Assembly: GCF_040954645.1 (NCBI RefSeq)
Contig: NC_092810.1
Span: 11,642,377-11,706,376, forward strand
Direction of reading: 5' to 3'
DNA: 64,000 nt
Source of the DNA: Diabrotica undecimpunctata
Lineage: Eukaryota; Arthropoda; Insecta; Coleoptera; Chrysomelidae
The notes under the pieces were generated by a model, which was not told where the DNA came from, did no database searches, and saw only the letters and a program-made list of their open reading frames with translations. Each line of letters starts with the position of its first letter. Within the stretch, counting starts at the first letter, position 1. Shown piece after piece: positions 9,745 to 20,233 of the stretch. The translations under genes were made by a program, and so were the position numbers.

Positions 9745-11375
9745 TAAGAAATTACAGTACGTTTAGGTACCGTTCGCGTCATAAAAAACTGGTACAACTC
9801 TTATAACCAAAAACCGTGTTTTTTAAGTTGTGTACGTTGGTCTTGTCACATATGTCATTCTAATTTCTAGGGCACTGTTGCCAGTTCAACGAAAATATTA
9901 TATGAAACCAGCTAAAAGCAGGGCAGACCGCCAGTTGTGAGTATACTAAAAACTAAAACATTATCGAACATTCTCTATCAGTCAGTCACATTTATTTAAA
10001 CATGCATCCTAAAAAATTCTCCTATTACTATTGTAATTTTCCATAATCTCAATTAAGTAACCACACATTGATTTGTGTTTTATTGTAATTTATGAAAATA
10101 TTTCAATTCAAAAATATTGATAGATAATCAATCTAGACATAACTTTAAATTATTATAATAAAACACTACAGTGAGATATTGGATTGTAACTGTCACGTTT
10201 TGAAAAGCGTTTTTTCGTCCCGGATATTTTATAGTTTATAATAAGTAGGATAAAGTATAATGTTAGTTTTTCACATTTATTGTTGTTGTAATAAATAATA
10301 ATTTAATTTTGGTAGTTTGCCTGTTATTAAACTTATTGACACAAAATACAATTCGTGTTCGATAGGTAATTGAAGTATAAAATTACAGTATATGCATTCC
10401 AATGTTCCCTGTGCCAATACCCTAGGTTTAAAGATCCTTCAAACATTTTGGATATTAGCTCAACCCTATCTTTGGTTATTAAATTTATTAGATACGGTTT
10501 TTTGTTGTTATTGATAAAAATAATACCTATCTAAAAACTTTATACATTTTTGAACGTTATTTTTTATATATTTAGATTTTGTGCAATTCCGTTATCTGTG
10601 ATGGCAACAACGAATTGATTCACGGACCATTGTGTCCAGTCTGAACACAGGTTTACATTGGGAAAAAAAAGTGTACCAGTTTTATATGACGGGAAGTGTA
10701 CAAGCAACAAAGTATTTTTATATAATATATTTGGGTATCACATGCAGCAGCTTAAACTTATTGGTAAATTAGTTCGTAAGGTTTTATTATGCAATTTGCA
10801 ATTTAGTGCAATTTTGCAATGGATTGTATATTTTATTATGTTTTATTCTGAGATATTGACGATTTATATAAAATTGTACAATTTTCAGTAACAATAAAGC
10901 ATATTTCTATTCTAAGGGTTCAGAAGAAAAATGTTTTCAAACCATGGTACTTTTGAGGTGGTGCGTTAATTTTGGAAAGTAGTAGCAGCTTGCAAAAAAT
11001 ATTATTATTAAATATTTATTGCTTGTTCGGCTTAAAACGTGTTGTACCGATGAATGGATAGCCAATTGTTTGATAAATACGGTTCTGTAAAAGTGCAGAA
11101 AAATTTATAGTTATTACAGTTTTGCAGAGATTCTCAGATTTACATGTAGATTATCAGTAATTCTATTTTGCTGCAATGAATACGTGCATATTCAGGATAG
11201 AACGTGATGTAGGTACCTACGAACTATTGGTACTTACTCATATTTTTAATGTGTCTGCGTTCTTGATGTTCTATTTTCCGTTGCACAATTTGTCGCAAGC
11301 TCTTCATTTAAGATTGTATAAGATCAGTGGTGTGTCATAGTATGTACACATTTAATAAAATCGGAAACTTTTATA
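9745..11375. other. Unrecognised AT-rich stretch
   Basis: No RT, transposase or repeat signature is visible. A 77-codon + strand frame at 10658-10891 is short, hydrophobic near its end, and shows no domain; I do not call it. Confidence 0.5.
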
Positions 11376-11479
11376 TCTATGTAGGGTAAAAAATATTAAA
11401 AAGACTAAAATAACCTTCCAAAAAAAAGCAAAAGTTCGAAAAGGAATTTTCAATGGCTATTAAAGAAAAATCAGAGCTT

Positions 11480-12530
11480 GGATTCAAACACAAATCTGGA
11501 TGCACCGATAAATGTTCACAGGCAAAGACCCCTGGATGGGTCTTTGCCTGTCTGGCTATGTCCTTCCATTCAGATCTCTCTTGGACCTTTCTCCTCCAGT
11601 GTCTTATATTCATGGTTTTCAGGTCGTCTTCCACGTCATCCAACCATCTTGTCCTGGGCCTTCCTTTTTTCCGCCTTCCTACCGGCTTCCACTGTAACAT
11701 CTTTTTTGTCGTTTTCATGTCTTCTTGTCGCTGAACATGTCCCAGCCATGACGGTCTTTGACTTTTCACAAATCTTACAATGTCATACCCTTCATTCAGT
11801 TCATTAACCTCGTCGTTTCTCCTGATTCTTCATGTGTCTTCTTCCTCTTGCACCGGACCATATACTTTTCTCAGTATCTTTCTTTCCAATGTCCTGAGTT
11901 GGGCTTCCTCTGTTTTCGTCATTTCCCAGGTTTCACAACCATAGGTTACTACGGGTCTAACTAAAGTTCTGTAGATAATCATTTTGGTTCTTTTGTCTAA
12001 TAGTTTCGATGTCATCAATCTTTTATTAGCATAGTATGTACGATTTCCACTGGAAATACGTGCATTAATTTCGCTAATCACGGAATTCTTCTGATTTATT
12101 TCTGTGCCCAGATATGTGAAGGCATCCACACGTTAAATAGTATAGTTGTCTGTTGCTATATTATTTTCATTCTCAGGTGTTCTTTTGATGGTCATGTACT
12201 TAGTTTTTGTTTCGTTTATTTTAAGCCTTCTTTTTTGTGCTTCAGGATCAATTTCCTTAAACGTTTCCATTAGTCGTGTCTTGCTTCTACTAATAATGGC
12301 GACATCGTCTGCAGATGCAGTAATTTGTACTGTTTTGGTGTTTATATGGTCGGTTACATTGGTTTTTCTGATAACTGCTTCAAGAACTAGGTTGAACAGC
12401 ATGGTTGAAAGTGCGTCTCCCTGTCTTACCTCCATGTTGATGTTAAACAGGGGAGACAGTTCTCCATCTGCTCTAACTGCGGCTTTTGAACCCTGCAACG
12501 TCATTTTTATGAGGCTGATATATTTCTAAT
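11480..12530 (-). pseudogene. LINE family D, RT core to 3' end
   Basis: On the - strand the order is EVRQGDALSTMLFNLVLE (block B) near 12440, TASADDVAIIS (block C, A-D-D) near 12310, KINETKTKYM near 12200, a stop and frame change at about 12135, then FTYLGTEIN near 12115, YGCETWEMTK and ERKILRKVYGP. After another break come SWLGHVQRQ (11755), KGRPRTRWLDDVEDDL and a last segment WKDIARQAKTHPG that runs into a perfect hairpin. Two frame breaks and missing 5' parts make it dead. The related + strand copy at 12962-13926 shares block B and thumb motifs. Confidence 0.8.
11518..11551. repeat. Perfect 14-bp stem with 6-nt loop at LINE D 3' end
   Basis: ACAGGCAAAGACCC at 11518-11531 and its exact reverse complement at 11538-11551 enclose the loop CTGGAT. 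On the LINE's strand (-) it overlaps the last codons of ORF2 (AKTHPG). A stem at this point in the RNA could be the 3' structure recognised by the element's RT; that role is known for some LINEs and only inferred here. Confidence 0.85.
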
Positions 12531-12534
12531 GATT

Positions 12535-12960
12535 ATAGTAGAGGATAATATCTATGTTAGAAGGTTTGAGCTTGAATGTAGGTCCTTGGTGAATTCACAA
12601 ATGAGTCGCTCAGAAGCACAATGGCCTAAGTGTAAAATTGATGTTTTGAGATATCGGCAACTAAAGAATTGAGCCAAACATAAAACTAGTTTTTTTTATT
12701 AATCAGTATTATTCCATTCACGTATATAAGCTTTCCTGGAACCTGGAACCAAAAATTACTAACATAACCTAAGAAATTATTGAAAATTTCAATGATTTTT
12801 TCTAGGCTCAATTTTCAATATAAAAATTTTAAAAAAATCAGGCTATTTTGTATTCAAAAGATACACCTTCATAAATTTTTTCAGATTTTTTAAAGTAAAA
12901 TTGCGCCCAGAAAAAAATAAAGTCGAAAAAAGCTTCTTTTTTAGATTTAAGAGGTTCTTC
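12535..12960. other. AT-rich spacer between two LINE D copies
   Basis: No element signature seen. It separates a - strand and a + strand copy of related LINEs. Confidence 0.5.
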
Positions 12961-12961
12961 A

Positions 12962-13926
12962 GATGTGGAATGCAATGGCAGAACTCCCAGTTCCAAAAAA
13001 ACTTATCCAGCTTGTTAAGTTATGTGTGAATAGCTGTAGATCCAGAGTACGGATATGTAACAAACTCTCAGAATCTTTCGAAATAAGCAGTGGCCTGAAA
13101 CAAGGAGATGCGCTGTCACATCTCCTCTTTAATATCATCCTGGAGAAAGTAGTAAGAGCAGCACAACTTAATAATTACTGACAGTTAATGGACCAAAATT
13201 ACTACTAGCATACGCAGATGACATTGACATTGTGGGAAACACAGTCACCAATGTGAAGGAGACTTTTAATAAATTGGAGGTAGAGGCAAAGAAAACTGGT
13301 CTAAGGGTAAACGAAGAGAAAACCAAATACATGTGCATCAACAGACAAAAGGGACGAGATAGAATAGGGCAAAATGTTACAATAGATCCATATAACTTTG
13401 AAAGAGTGGAGAGTTTTAAATATATCGGAGCAATAATCACTGCAGATAACGATATCGCGGAAGAGATTAAAGGAAGAATTCAGGCAGCAAACAGATGTAT
13501 GTACAGCCTCCACAATACTATTAAATCTAAAAGTCTAACATGAACATTAAAAATTAGAATATATAAAACGGTGATTAGACCGGTGCTCATGTATGGGTGT
13601 GAGACGTAAATCCTGACCAAAGAAACTGAAAGAAAACGATGTTTTGAGATGAAAATCCTCAAAAGAGTCTTTGGGCCTTATCACGACATTAATAGCAACC
13701 AATACCGAATGAGAACAAATGATGAGGTCAAGCAGATGTATAGAGCGAGCGATATAGTCCAAGAGATTAAATTCCAACGTCTAAGATGAGCTGGCCATGT
13801 CCATAGACACCCTAATAACTGCCTTGCAAAGCTAATATGGGAGGAAGCCCCCAGAGGAAGAAGGCCCTTAGAAGAATGCGATGGAGAGACAACCCCGGGT
13901 TGTAGTGCCACGAGAAGAAGAAGAAG
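12962..13926 (+). pseudogene. LINE family D-related, RT to (AAG)n tail
   Basis: The + strand frame gives PKKLIQLVKLCVN, SSGLKQGDALSHLLFNIILE (block B), then after a frameshift near 13170 LLLAYADDIDIVG (the Y-A-D-D catalytic box), EEKTKYM, FKYIGAIIT, KTVIRPVLMYGCET followed by a stop, then KILKRVFGP, AGHVHRH and EAPRGRR. It ends at GTAGTGCCACG followed by AGAAGAAGAAG near 13926. YADD is intact, but two stops and a frameshift break the ORF. Block B is close to that of the - strand copy at 11.5-12.5 kb. Confidence 0.8.
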
Positions 13927-13929
13927 GTT

Positions 13930-14437
13930 CTGTGGCCTCTGGGAAGCTAAAAATTTTATCTCGCTATAGCCTTTACAGAAAGACTATAAAAGACATATTT
14001 TCTTCAGAATGATCCAAAAAATCAAAAAAAAAATTGTTCGGGCCTGTTATTGAAACATACTTTATACAGGAGTATTTTATTATAATAAAAGGTATAAAAT
14101 TAAGCAAATAATAGAAAAAAAAAAATAAAAGAAAAAGCTGATGATAAACACGTAATGTTTTTATATAAGATCCAATGTTTTCTTATTTAATTAAAACATC
14201 TATCTACAAAAATTTTTCGAGACAAATATTGTGGTCATTATAAATAACGATTTCGTTTAACGAGAATCTCATGTCACCTAAAAGAATCAATCAAACTCAA
14301 GTTTGTGCTTTATATTTATGTATTTCAATTCAGTTACAATACATTCCTCATATGTATTAAAATGTATTTTATTTCTTTGTTAATATAATTAGGATTATAT
14401 ACAAAACTATCTCAATCTTTGATCTTTTTTATACCGC
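13930..14437. other. 5' flank of IR-1
   Basis: A/T-rich upstream sequence of the receptor gene. No repeat recognised. Regulatory elements other than the TATA box near 14438 cannot be identified by eye. Confidence 0.5.
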
Positions 14438-14480
14438 TATAAAAGCGCTCGAACCAGCTTAAAGTTATTTATCTTCAAGT
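14438..14480 (+). promoter_or_regulatory. Candidate core promoter of IR-1
   Basis: TATAAAAG at 14438-14445 is followed about 30 nt later by CTTCAAGT at 14473-14480, which resembles the arthropod initiator TCAGT. The ATG is at 14490, so the 5' UTR would be only about 10-15 nt. IR-2 also has TTCAAGT just before its start codon (23953-23959). Confidence 0.5.
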
Positions 14481-14489
14481 TTCGACAAT

Positions 14490-15417
14490 ATGTTTAGGTG
14501 TTTTATAATAATATTGATATTGAACAAAGCACATACATACATGAAACCACCAGATCATAATCTAGAAGAAATATCAGTAAATAAATGTTTATATAAACTC
14601 ACAACAATGTATTATCATAACAAAAAATCAATTACCATAGCATATCATCCAGATTTCGGAACAGTTGATAGCGTCCGAACTTTCATACCACTGCTTCAAT
14701 CCCAATCAAATTGGATGCTGAAGATTAGATCATTTAATAAGTACTACCAAAAGCTGTATGTGCATCTAATACAAAGGACCGCTACTTTCCAGTTCATACA
14801 CTTTCTAGACTCAGAGCGAATACAATCTTCTCTAAGATCTAAATCTAACCACTGGTTAATGGATATCAAGGCTTGGCAGCCTCAACAAGCTACATTTTTG
14901 ATTGCAAGTTTTGAAATTGTGCCCAATTCGACTAGGATAAGCGAGATATTTAAGGAACTCAGAAGGAGAAATATGTTTCGCGTGCTACTACTTATCAGAA
15001 CCGTCGAGGGAGCGACGTTTAATATGTATATCTTTAAAGCTGTTACACAAAATTGCCAAATAACTTCTGGAAGATCGATGAAAATTGACAGCTGTGCATT
15101 TGGAAAACTGGACAAAGGTACTGTGCTAGCCTTTAAAAACACCGATTTTAAAAATTGTACAATTCGTGCAGGGTATTTTGAAGCACCGCCGTATGTTAAG
15201 CTGAAAAGAGCATCTAAAATAAGCACTTCAAATGAGAGCAGTTTATCAAAACCAATATTAGAAGGTTTGGAAGTACAATTACTAAATGTAGTTACTGAAC
15301 ATCTAGGATATAAGGTCATTTACACTGAGTCCAAGATTATGGGGGATGTATGGAAAAATCTTTCTACATATGGCAATTTTCAGAGGCTTGAATCGGCTGA
15401 AGTTGATATAATTTTAG
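14490..15417 (+). CDS. Ionotropic receptor-like IR-1, exon 1
   Basis: This exon encodes residues 1-309 plus the first base of codon 310 of a 651-aa ionotropic-receptor-like protein, a variant glutamate-receptor channel of the kind insects use for taste, smell and other sensing; the ligand is unknown. Residues 1-16 (MFRCFIIILILNKAHT) are a signal peptide. Residues about 20-215 are a divergent N-terminal region with no recognised fold. The S1 ligand-binding lobe starts at about residue 220 with NCTIRAGYFEAPPYVK, a counterpart of the iGluR segment where a P-P-(F/Y) follows the first strand; the paralogue has NCTIRAGYFAAPPYTE at the same place. The exon ends AEVDIILG, and the donor is TTTTAG|GTAAAATAG at 15417/15418. 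Without splicing, translation would run on into a hydrophobic tail and stop at 15479. The start is the first ATG after the TATA box, and the signal peptide supports it. Confidence 0.85.
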
Positions 15418-15502
15418 GTAAAATAGTAAAAAAATTATACATTATTATTTTTTTCATTATTTGCTTTTTCTTCTTTTGATGCACCCTATTACTAAAGGTT
15501 TG

Positions 15503-16130
15503 CAATCATCATCATTCTGGCTTTACAAGCCTACGTGGGTCCTAGCCTAATCAAGAATTTCTCTCCAGTCGTCCCTATCCATCGCCTTCCTCCACCAAGA
15601 ACGTATTTCCATATTTCTCGTGTCTTCATCGATGTTACCAAGGAATCTTGTTCTGGGTCTTCCTCTTGTTCTCTGACCAAAGGGTCTATCAAGGAGCGTT
15701 TTTCTAGCTGGGTCAATTTGTTCCATCCACATTACATGCCCTATCGACCTCGGATATCCTATCTTAATATGATTTAAGATATCTGGTTTCCGGTATATTC
15801 TATAAAGTTCGAAGTTATATCGTCTTCTCCACACTCCATTGTCATTCACTGCTCCATAAATTCGCCTTAGTACTTTTCTTTCGAAACATCCTAACATGTT
15901 TTCATTACTTTTTGTTAGAGTCCAGGTTTCTGAACCATACATATTCTATACAAATATACAAATTCGTTCACTGCTTCGATGACGTCGTTTTCTATAACAA
16001 GTGGTCGTAGGATTTGGGGCTGCTTGCTTATTTTCATATACTTCGTTTTGTTGGTGTGTATTTGTTTGGTTTGCCATCACTAAATCAAAATGGTCTCTTC
16101 TGCGCCACTCTTAGTAATTGTTAAACGTTC
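15503..16130 (-). pseudogene. LINE family E, thumb and C-terminus
   Basis: Read on the - strand: TNKTKYMKISKQP and VIENDVIEAVNEFVYL near 16070-15960, a break, then YGSETWTLTKSNE, CFERKVLRRIYGA, GVWRRRYNFELYRIY, GHVMWME and RGRPRTRFLGNIDED, with a stop at about 15545 and RTHVGL just after. The 3' tail is a short (GAT)n at about 15503-15513. The C-terminal block is shared with the copy at 56317-56831. It is 5'-truncated and interrupted at 16131-16140 by LINE F, beyond which little of E can be traced. Confidence 0.75.
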
Positions 16131-16140
16131 ATGCCCGTCT

Positions 16141-17886
16141 GAGATAAGTCAATGTAATAGATGAGATAGTGAAAGAATATAAGAAAACATTCAAGAAATA
16201 CTGCATCGGTTGGAACAGAATGCAAATGATAAACTTCTTCTTCTTCTTTAGATGCAAATCCACTAATGGATGTTAGCGATCACATTTTCCATTAATTCTC
16301 TATTTCTTGCAATATGTATCAGAGATTGTATGTCGTTAATCCCTGTCCATTGCCTTATGTTTCGGAGCCAGGACATTTTCTTGCGTCCCATTCCTCTCTT
16401 GCCTTCAATTTTACCCTCGATTATAAGTTGGAGGAACTGGTATTTTTCATTTCGCATGATGTGACCTAGATACGCCGTTTTCCTTTTCTTGATGGTTTCG
16501 AAAAGTTGGCGTTCTTGGTTTATTCTTTTAAGGACATCTATATTTGTGATTTTCGCTGTCCATGGTATTTTTAGGATACGGCGATAGAGCCACATTTCGA
16601 AAGCTTCTAATCTGTTTATATCCCTCGTTTTGAGTGTCCAGCCCTCTACGCCATATAGCAGCACTGACCACACGTAGCACTTAGTAAACCTTAGTCTCAG
16701 TTGAAGATCGAACTCTGAACAAGTCAGTACCTTCTTGAATTTTACGAAAGCTTGTCGAGCTTGCTCAATGCGACATTTTACTTCCCTGTCCGATGCCCAG
16801 TCTTCAAAAAGCCACGATCCCAGGTATTTAAATTTACTCACTCTTTCAATGGACTTAGTATTCAGTGTTATGGTGGAGTTTTCAAGTGCATCCAAGTTTC
16901 TGGAGATGATCATAAATTTGGTTTTTTTGGTATTAATCTCTAATCCCATTCGCTTACTGTATTCTCCGATTATAGTGACAAGTTGTTGAAGATCGATGAT
17001 AAACGCTGAGATGTATATATTTGCAGACGGCATAGTATTAATTGCGGAAACTGCAGAAAAACTGAAATACAACTTAAAGAAATGGAACCTAGAAGCAAGC
17101 AAATACAACTTAAACGTAAAGACAAGACTCAGATAATGAAAATATCAAGGAAACAAGGTACGCAAGATCAAATAGAAGTAACGATAGACCAACAAAAAAT
17201 ATTACAGACAAATTCATACAAATACTTAGGAACAGTAATCAACAACAATGGAGACATCGAGGACGATCTTAACAACAGAATGGAAAACACAGGAAAACTA
17301 TTCCAAGCACTAAATAGAGGATTCCTTAATAACAAAGAAATATCAACAAAGACAAAGATGACAATATACAAAACAATATATAGACCTACAGTGACATATG
17401 GAGCAGAAAATTGGATATTAAACAAAAGACATCAGAGCAGAATTCAGGCAGCAGAGATGAAATACCTCAGGAGAACGATCGAAGTAAAAAGAACTGATAG
17501 AATCGGAAATGAAGAAATAAGAGAAAGACTCAAAATCAAACCGATACTCTACTCAATCAAGGAGAAAAAATTGGCATGGTTCGGACATCTAATCCGGATG
17601 AACAATAATAGTCAAGTAAAAAGAGTGTGAGACGCCAAAACAATAGGGAAGAACAGAAGAGGAAGACCCATTAAAGAATGGAATAGTGACATCTCGCAGA
17701 TACTGCAGAGTAAGGGTAAGACTTGGCAGGAAGCAACACAGATGGCATCCAATAGGAAGGAATGGAGAAAGTTCGTTAAGAGCTAGGACACCTCAGAAGA
17801 CTGTAAAATATTTTAACTTAATGAATTGTATTATAAACGGCCCAATACCGAAAGGTACAAATGGGTCTACTGAGTAAAGTAAAGTA
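16141..17886 (+). mobile_element. LINE family F copy with 10-bp target duplication
   Basis: A 5'-truncated + strand LINE flanked by ATGCCCGTCT at 16131-16140 and 17887-17896. It begins in the RT domain (IDEIVKEYKKTFKKYC at 16160-16207), is interrupted by LINE A, and resumes at 17005 with MYIFADGIVLIAE (F-A-D-G where F-A-D-D is expected, so the second catalytic aspartate is lost). The long frame 17082-17630 gives YKYLGTVINNNG, YGAENWILNK, RRTIEVKRTDRIG and WFGHLIRM. Further basic sequence ends in NCIINGPIPKGTNGSTE at 17875, then a TAAAG-type tail. Stops near 17630 and 17788 and the lost aspartate mark it as dead. Confidence 0.85.
16235..16995 (-). mobile_element. LINE family A copy inserted in LINE F
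   Basis: A 761-bp 5'-truncated LINE on the - strand, flanked by exact 9-bp duplications ATGATAAAC at 16226-16234 and 16996-17004. Its (AAG)n tail is at the left end (TTCTTCTTCTTC on +). It encodes an open C-terminal ORF2 part: MGLEINTKKTKFMIISR, FKYLGSWLFED, YVWSVLLYGVEGWTL, FEMWLYRRILKIPWT, YLGHIMRNEKYQFL and WLRNIRQWTG, ending ENVIANIH. No stop occurs in this stretch, so the copy is fairly young although RT is missing. Removing it rejoins the F frame as QMIN followed by AEMYIFAD. Confidence 0.9.
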
Positions 17887-17909
17887 ATGCCCGTCTAAGC
17901 TCTGATATT

Positions 17910-18127
17910 GCGAAGCTATGGCATGACTCTTTTGCCTACTCTTCTACGGCCTTTATTTTCCCTTCAATTATTATTCGTAGGAGGTTATATTTGTTATTTC
18001 TCATTATGTGGCCTAGGTATGAGGTTTTTCTTTTAATGGTATTTAATAGTGTTAGATTCGTAATGTTTTTCCATAATATTCTGAGCATTCTGCGGTACAG
18101 TCACATTTCAAAGGCTCTAGTAGTAGT
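17910..18127 (-). pseudogene. LINE A-like C-terminal fragment
   Basis: On the - strand, AFEM, a stop, then LYRRMLRI, NTIKRKTSYLGHIMRNNKYNLL and IIEGKIKAV match the C-terminal part of family A. A short TAG repeat at about 18115-18127 marks its junction with the transposase relic. It is diverged from the other A copies. Confidence 0.7.
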
Positions 18128-18731
18128 AGTAATTCCTGCCCACACGTTAATCTTCTCAGGGTATTGAGTATTGCCTTCTCTCATTCAGTGAGGATTTTCT
18201 CTGGACCAATAGCGGTAATTTTGCTGATTAGCATGACCGTGAAGAACAAAGGTGCCCTAATCATAAAACAAAACCTCTTCTAATTGGATCATATTGATGT
18301 CTAACATTGCCATCATTTGTTCACAAAAATACGTTATCCTGTTAAAATCATCTTCCATGAGCTCCTGAGTGTGTATAATTTTATAGGGATGATCTTTTTT
18401 TCTTGTAATATTCGAATAACGGATGAATAGCTAATATCGAGTACTGGGGCTGCTTTTCGAACAAATGTATGTGGGTGTTCCTCAAACTCAAGCATAATAG
18501 TCAATTTGGTATCCCCACTTATTGCATTGGCAGGTTCTTTTTTACCTTCCTAACATAGTCCAGCTCGTGGAATTACTTCTCTATTTTATTAATTGTCCCT
18601 TGAGATATGTGCGGCATATCAGGAAATGCTTCGTGAAATAAACGAGCTACTTCCATTTGCGTCTGTGTCTTATCTCTATAGACAATTATCTGTATAATTG
18701 TAATTTTGTGCATTTCTGTTAAATGAACCAT
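18128..18731 (-). pseudogene. Mariner-like transposase relic (HTH to first catalytic D)
   Basis: From an ATG at 18731 the - strand encodes MVHLTEMHKITIIQII, then QMEVARLFHEAFPDMPHISQG and TINKIEK followed by a stop, a frameshift near 18540, KLTIMLEFEEHPHTFVRKAAP, VLDISYSSVIRIL, MEDDFNRITYFCEQMMAML, and LFYD followed by a stop, GTFVLHGHANQ, then EGNTQYPEKINVWAGI. This is an N-terminal helix-turn-helix and DDE start of a mariner-superfamily transposase; the usual D-E-A-T-F box is D-stop-G-T-F. The protein is cut at 18128. A CAGGGTGTTCT sequence at about 19092 could be its 5' terminal repeat. Confidence 0.75.
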
Positions 18732-18734
18732 TTT

Positions 18735-19280
18735 CTGGTTTGCGATTAATGAAATTCAAACGACTATAGCACTGACAACTACTTCTGTCATGGAACAATA
18801 AAACATTGGCGTTTTAAACCAAAATAAACAATTTTTTGTTTTTATAACATATCAATAAAAAGAAATGCTTAAATAGTTATTGCTTACTTTATCATTACCA
18901 AGACCTAAATGGACAAGAAGTATTAAGACAGTGGTAGCGACTTTCGACAAATAAATAATTTTCTTTTCTCAATGTGAATTTTTGTATTTTACTTAATATG
19001 TATTTCCGAAACAGTCAAAGATACGTATAGAACATTGTATTTAAAAAATGTCTAAAATGATCTGAGGAATCTAAAAATTAATTAATATACAGGGTGTTCT
19101 ATTTAAAATAAGCAAGTTGGTAATGGCCACCGTTATCTGATACACCCCTAAATACACCCCTAAATTCAACTATAAATACTAATCGACATGTTCTACCGTT
19201 TTTTGGAATACTCCCTCATTTATTTATTAGCTAATTTATTCTATTTGGCTGACACACAGTGTATAATCAACAATATTATC
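18735..19280. other. Intron spacer with possible transposon terminus
   Basis: A/T-rich sequence between the mariner-like relic and LINE G. ATATACAGGGTGTTCTATTT near 19087-19106 has the TA-CAGGGTG form typical of mariner-like terminal repeats. Confidence 0.4.
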
Positions 19281-19282
19281 CA

Positions 19283-20005
19283 GATTTAGCCATACGGCTC
19301 ACACTCCCTCTAAGGGGAAAATTCACTCATCCCAGATACCTACGGTATTAAAAGGATTGAGATCTGGTGGGACTCTTTCCGTGTTATCGAGCCCTAGGTG
19401 ACTTGGTATGTTGGAGTATCTCCCAAAAATGATCATACACATGTGGACGTTGAGAGTAGTAGATCTTGTAGAGAAGTTCATTCAGACCTAGCTTTTTTAT
19501 GTTTTCTAGAAGGGTTCTTCGGAATGACTTCAGTAGTAGAGAGAATAATAGGTATTAGCTGGCTACTTTCCATTCTCCACTGTCTTCGTATTTGAATTTC
19601 CAGATATATATATTTGGCGATTTTTTCGTTCTGTTTAACACGAAGATTATTGTTGTTGGGTATCGCCACATCAATTAATGTTGTTTGTCTCTTAAGCTTA
19701 TTAACTAGTATGCGATCTGGTCTATAATGTGCCACTGTTTGATCTGTGAGCACGGTGAAGTCCCAGTATAGCTTGTAGTTGTCATTCTCAAGTACACTTT
19801 CAAAAACGTATTGATAATATGGGAGATGGTTTGTTTGGAGAAGTCCCAGTTTGATGGCCATCTTTTGATGAAGGATCTTTCCTCCTGAGTCATGCCGTTC
19901 CTTATATTCAGTTGCAGCAAATGCCTGGCAGCCCCTGGCAAGGTGTTGGATTGTTTCTTGAGCTTGACATCCATATCGGCATTTGTCATTTTGGACCTGA
20001 GGTCC
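19283..20005 (-). pseudogene. LINE family G, C-terminus and 3' UTR
   Basis: On the - strand from about 20000 the frame reads DKCRYGCQAQETIQHLARGC (a C-x3-C-x7-H-x4-C zinc knuckle), YKERHDSGGKILHQ, then LLQTNHLPYYQYVFESVLEN, NYKLYWDFTVLTDQTVAHYRPD, LIDVAIPNNNN, KIAKYIYLEIQIRRQW and LIPIILSTTEVIPKN. This is a C-terminal signature of a widespread arthropod LINE type: a zinc knuckle, then a YW-T-H-RPD and (L)IDVA(I/V)P block. A frame change lies near 19860. Sequence 19283-19440 is its 3' UTR, since a second copy without coding sequence is at 53436-53590. The RT domain is missing. Confidence 0.75.
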
Positions 20006-20233
20006 AAATCAACATATCAACAATATTATTACTACTGTATTCGTATTCACTGCACATTTATTTATCTACGTGCATTTACAACACAAGATTGAACTTGACT
20101 GAAAATTATTGGTATTATCTGAAAATGTATATTTATAGTTTAAAAATCTATTTTAGTAAAAAAACGATTTTGCTAAAATTATGACGTATGGGGTTTCTTA
20201 AATAAGTAATTGAATTATTATTTTTGTTTTCAG

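Larger units (their letters stand above)
15418..20233 (+). other. IR-1 intron (phase 1, 4816 bp) filled with transposons
   Basis: The intron runs from GTAAAATAG to a T-rich acceptor TTTTTGTTTTCAG. It splits codon 310 after its first base (G|GT, glycine), so splicing reads ILG then SYTK, which aligns exactly with ILGGYTK of the intronless IR-2. The junction fits consensus sites at both ends and rejoins an S1 domain. The intron contains LINEs E, F, A, an A-like fragment, a mariner-like relic and LINE G, most on the strand opposite to the gene, and almost no unique sequence. Confidence 0.85.

Noticed and set aside
10658..10891. 77-codon frame as a small gene
   Set aside because: No start context, domain or repeat support; expected by chance in A/T-rich sequence.
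11453..11807. Several + strand frames across 11.4-11.8 kb
   Set aside because: They are antisense shadows of the LINE D C-terminus.
13980..13995. TATAAAAG at about 13984 as the promoter of IR-1
   Set aside because: It is 500 bp upstream of the ATG. A second TATA box with proper spacing lies at 14438.
15418..15479. Continuation of IR-1 exon 1 as a 329-aa protein ending at 15479
   Set aside because: The added hydrophobic tail is unrelated to IR-2, starts exactly at a GTAAAA donor, and exon 2 restores full homology.
19705..20007. 100-codon - strand frame beginning MDLRSKMTNADMDV
   Set aside because: It is an overlapping frame. The zinc knuckle and ETIQHLARGC motif of LINE G are in a neighbouring frame of the same bases.
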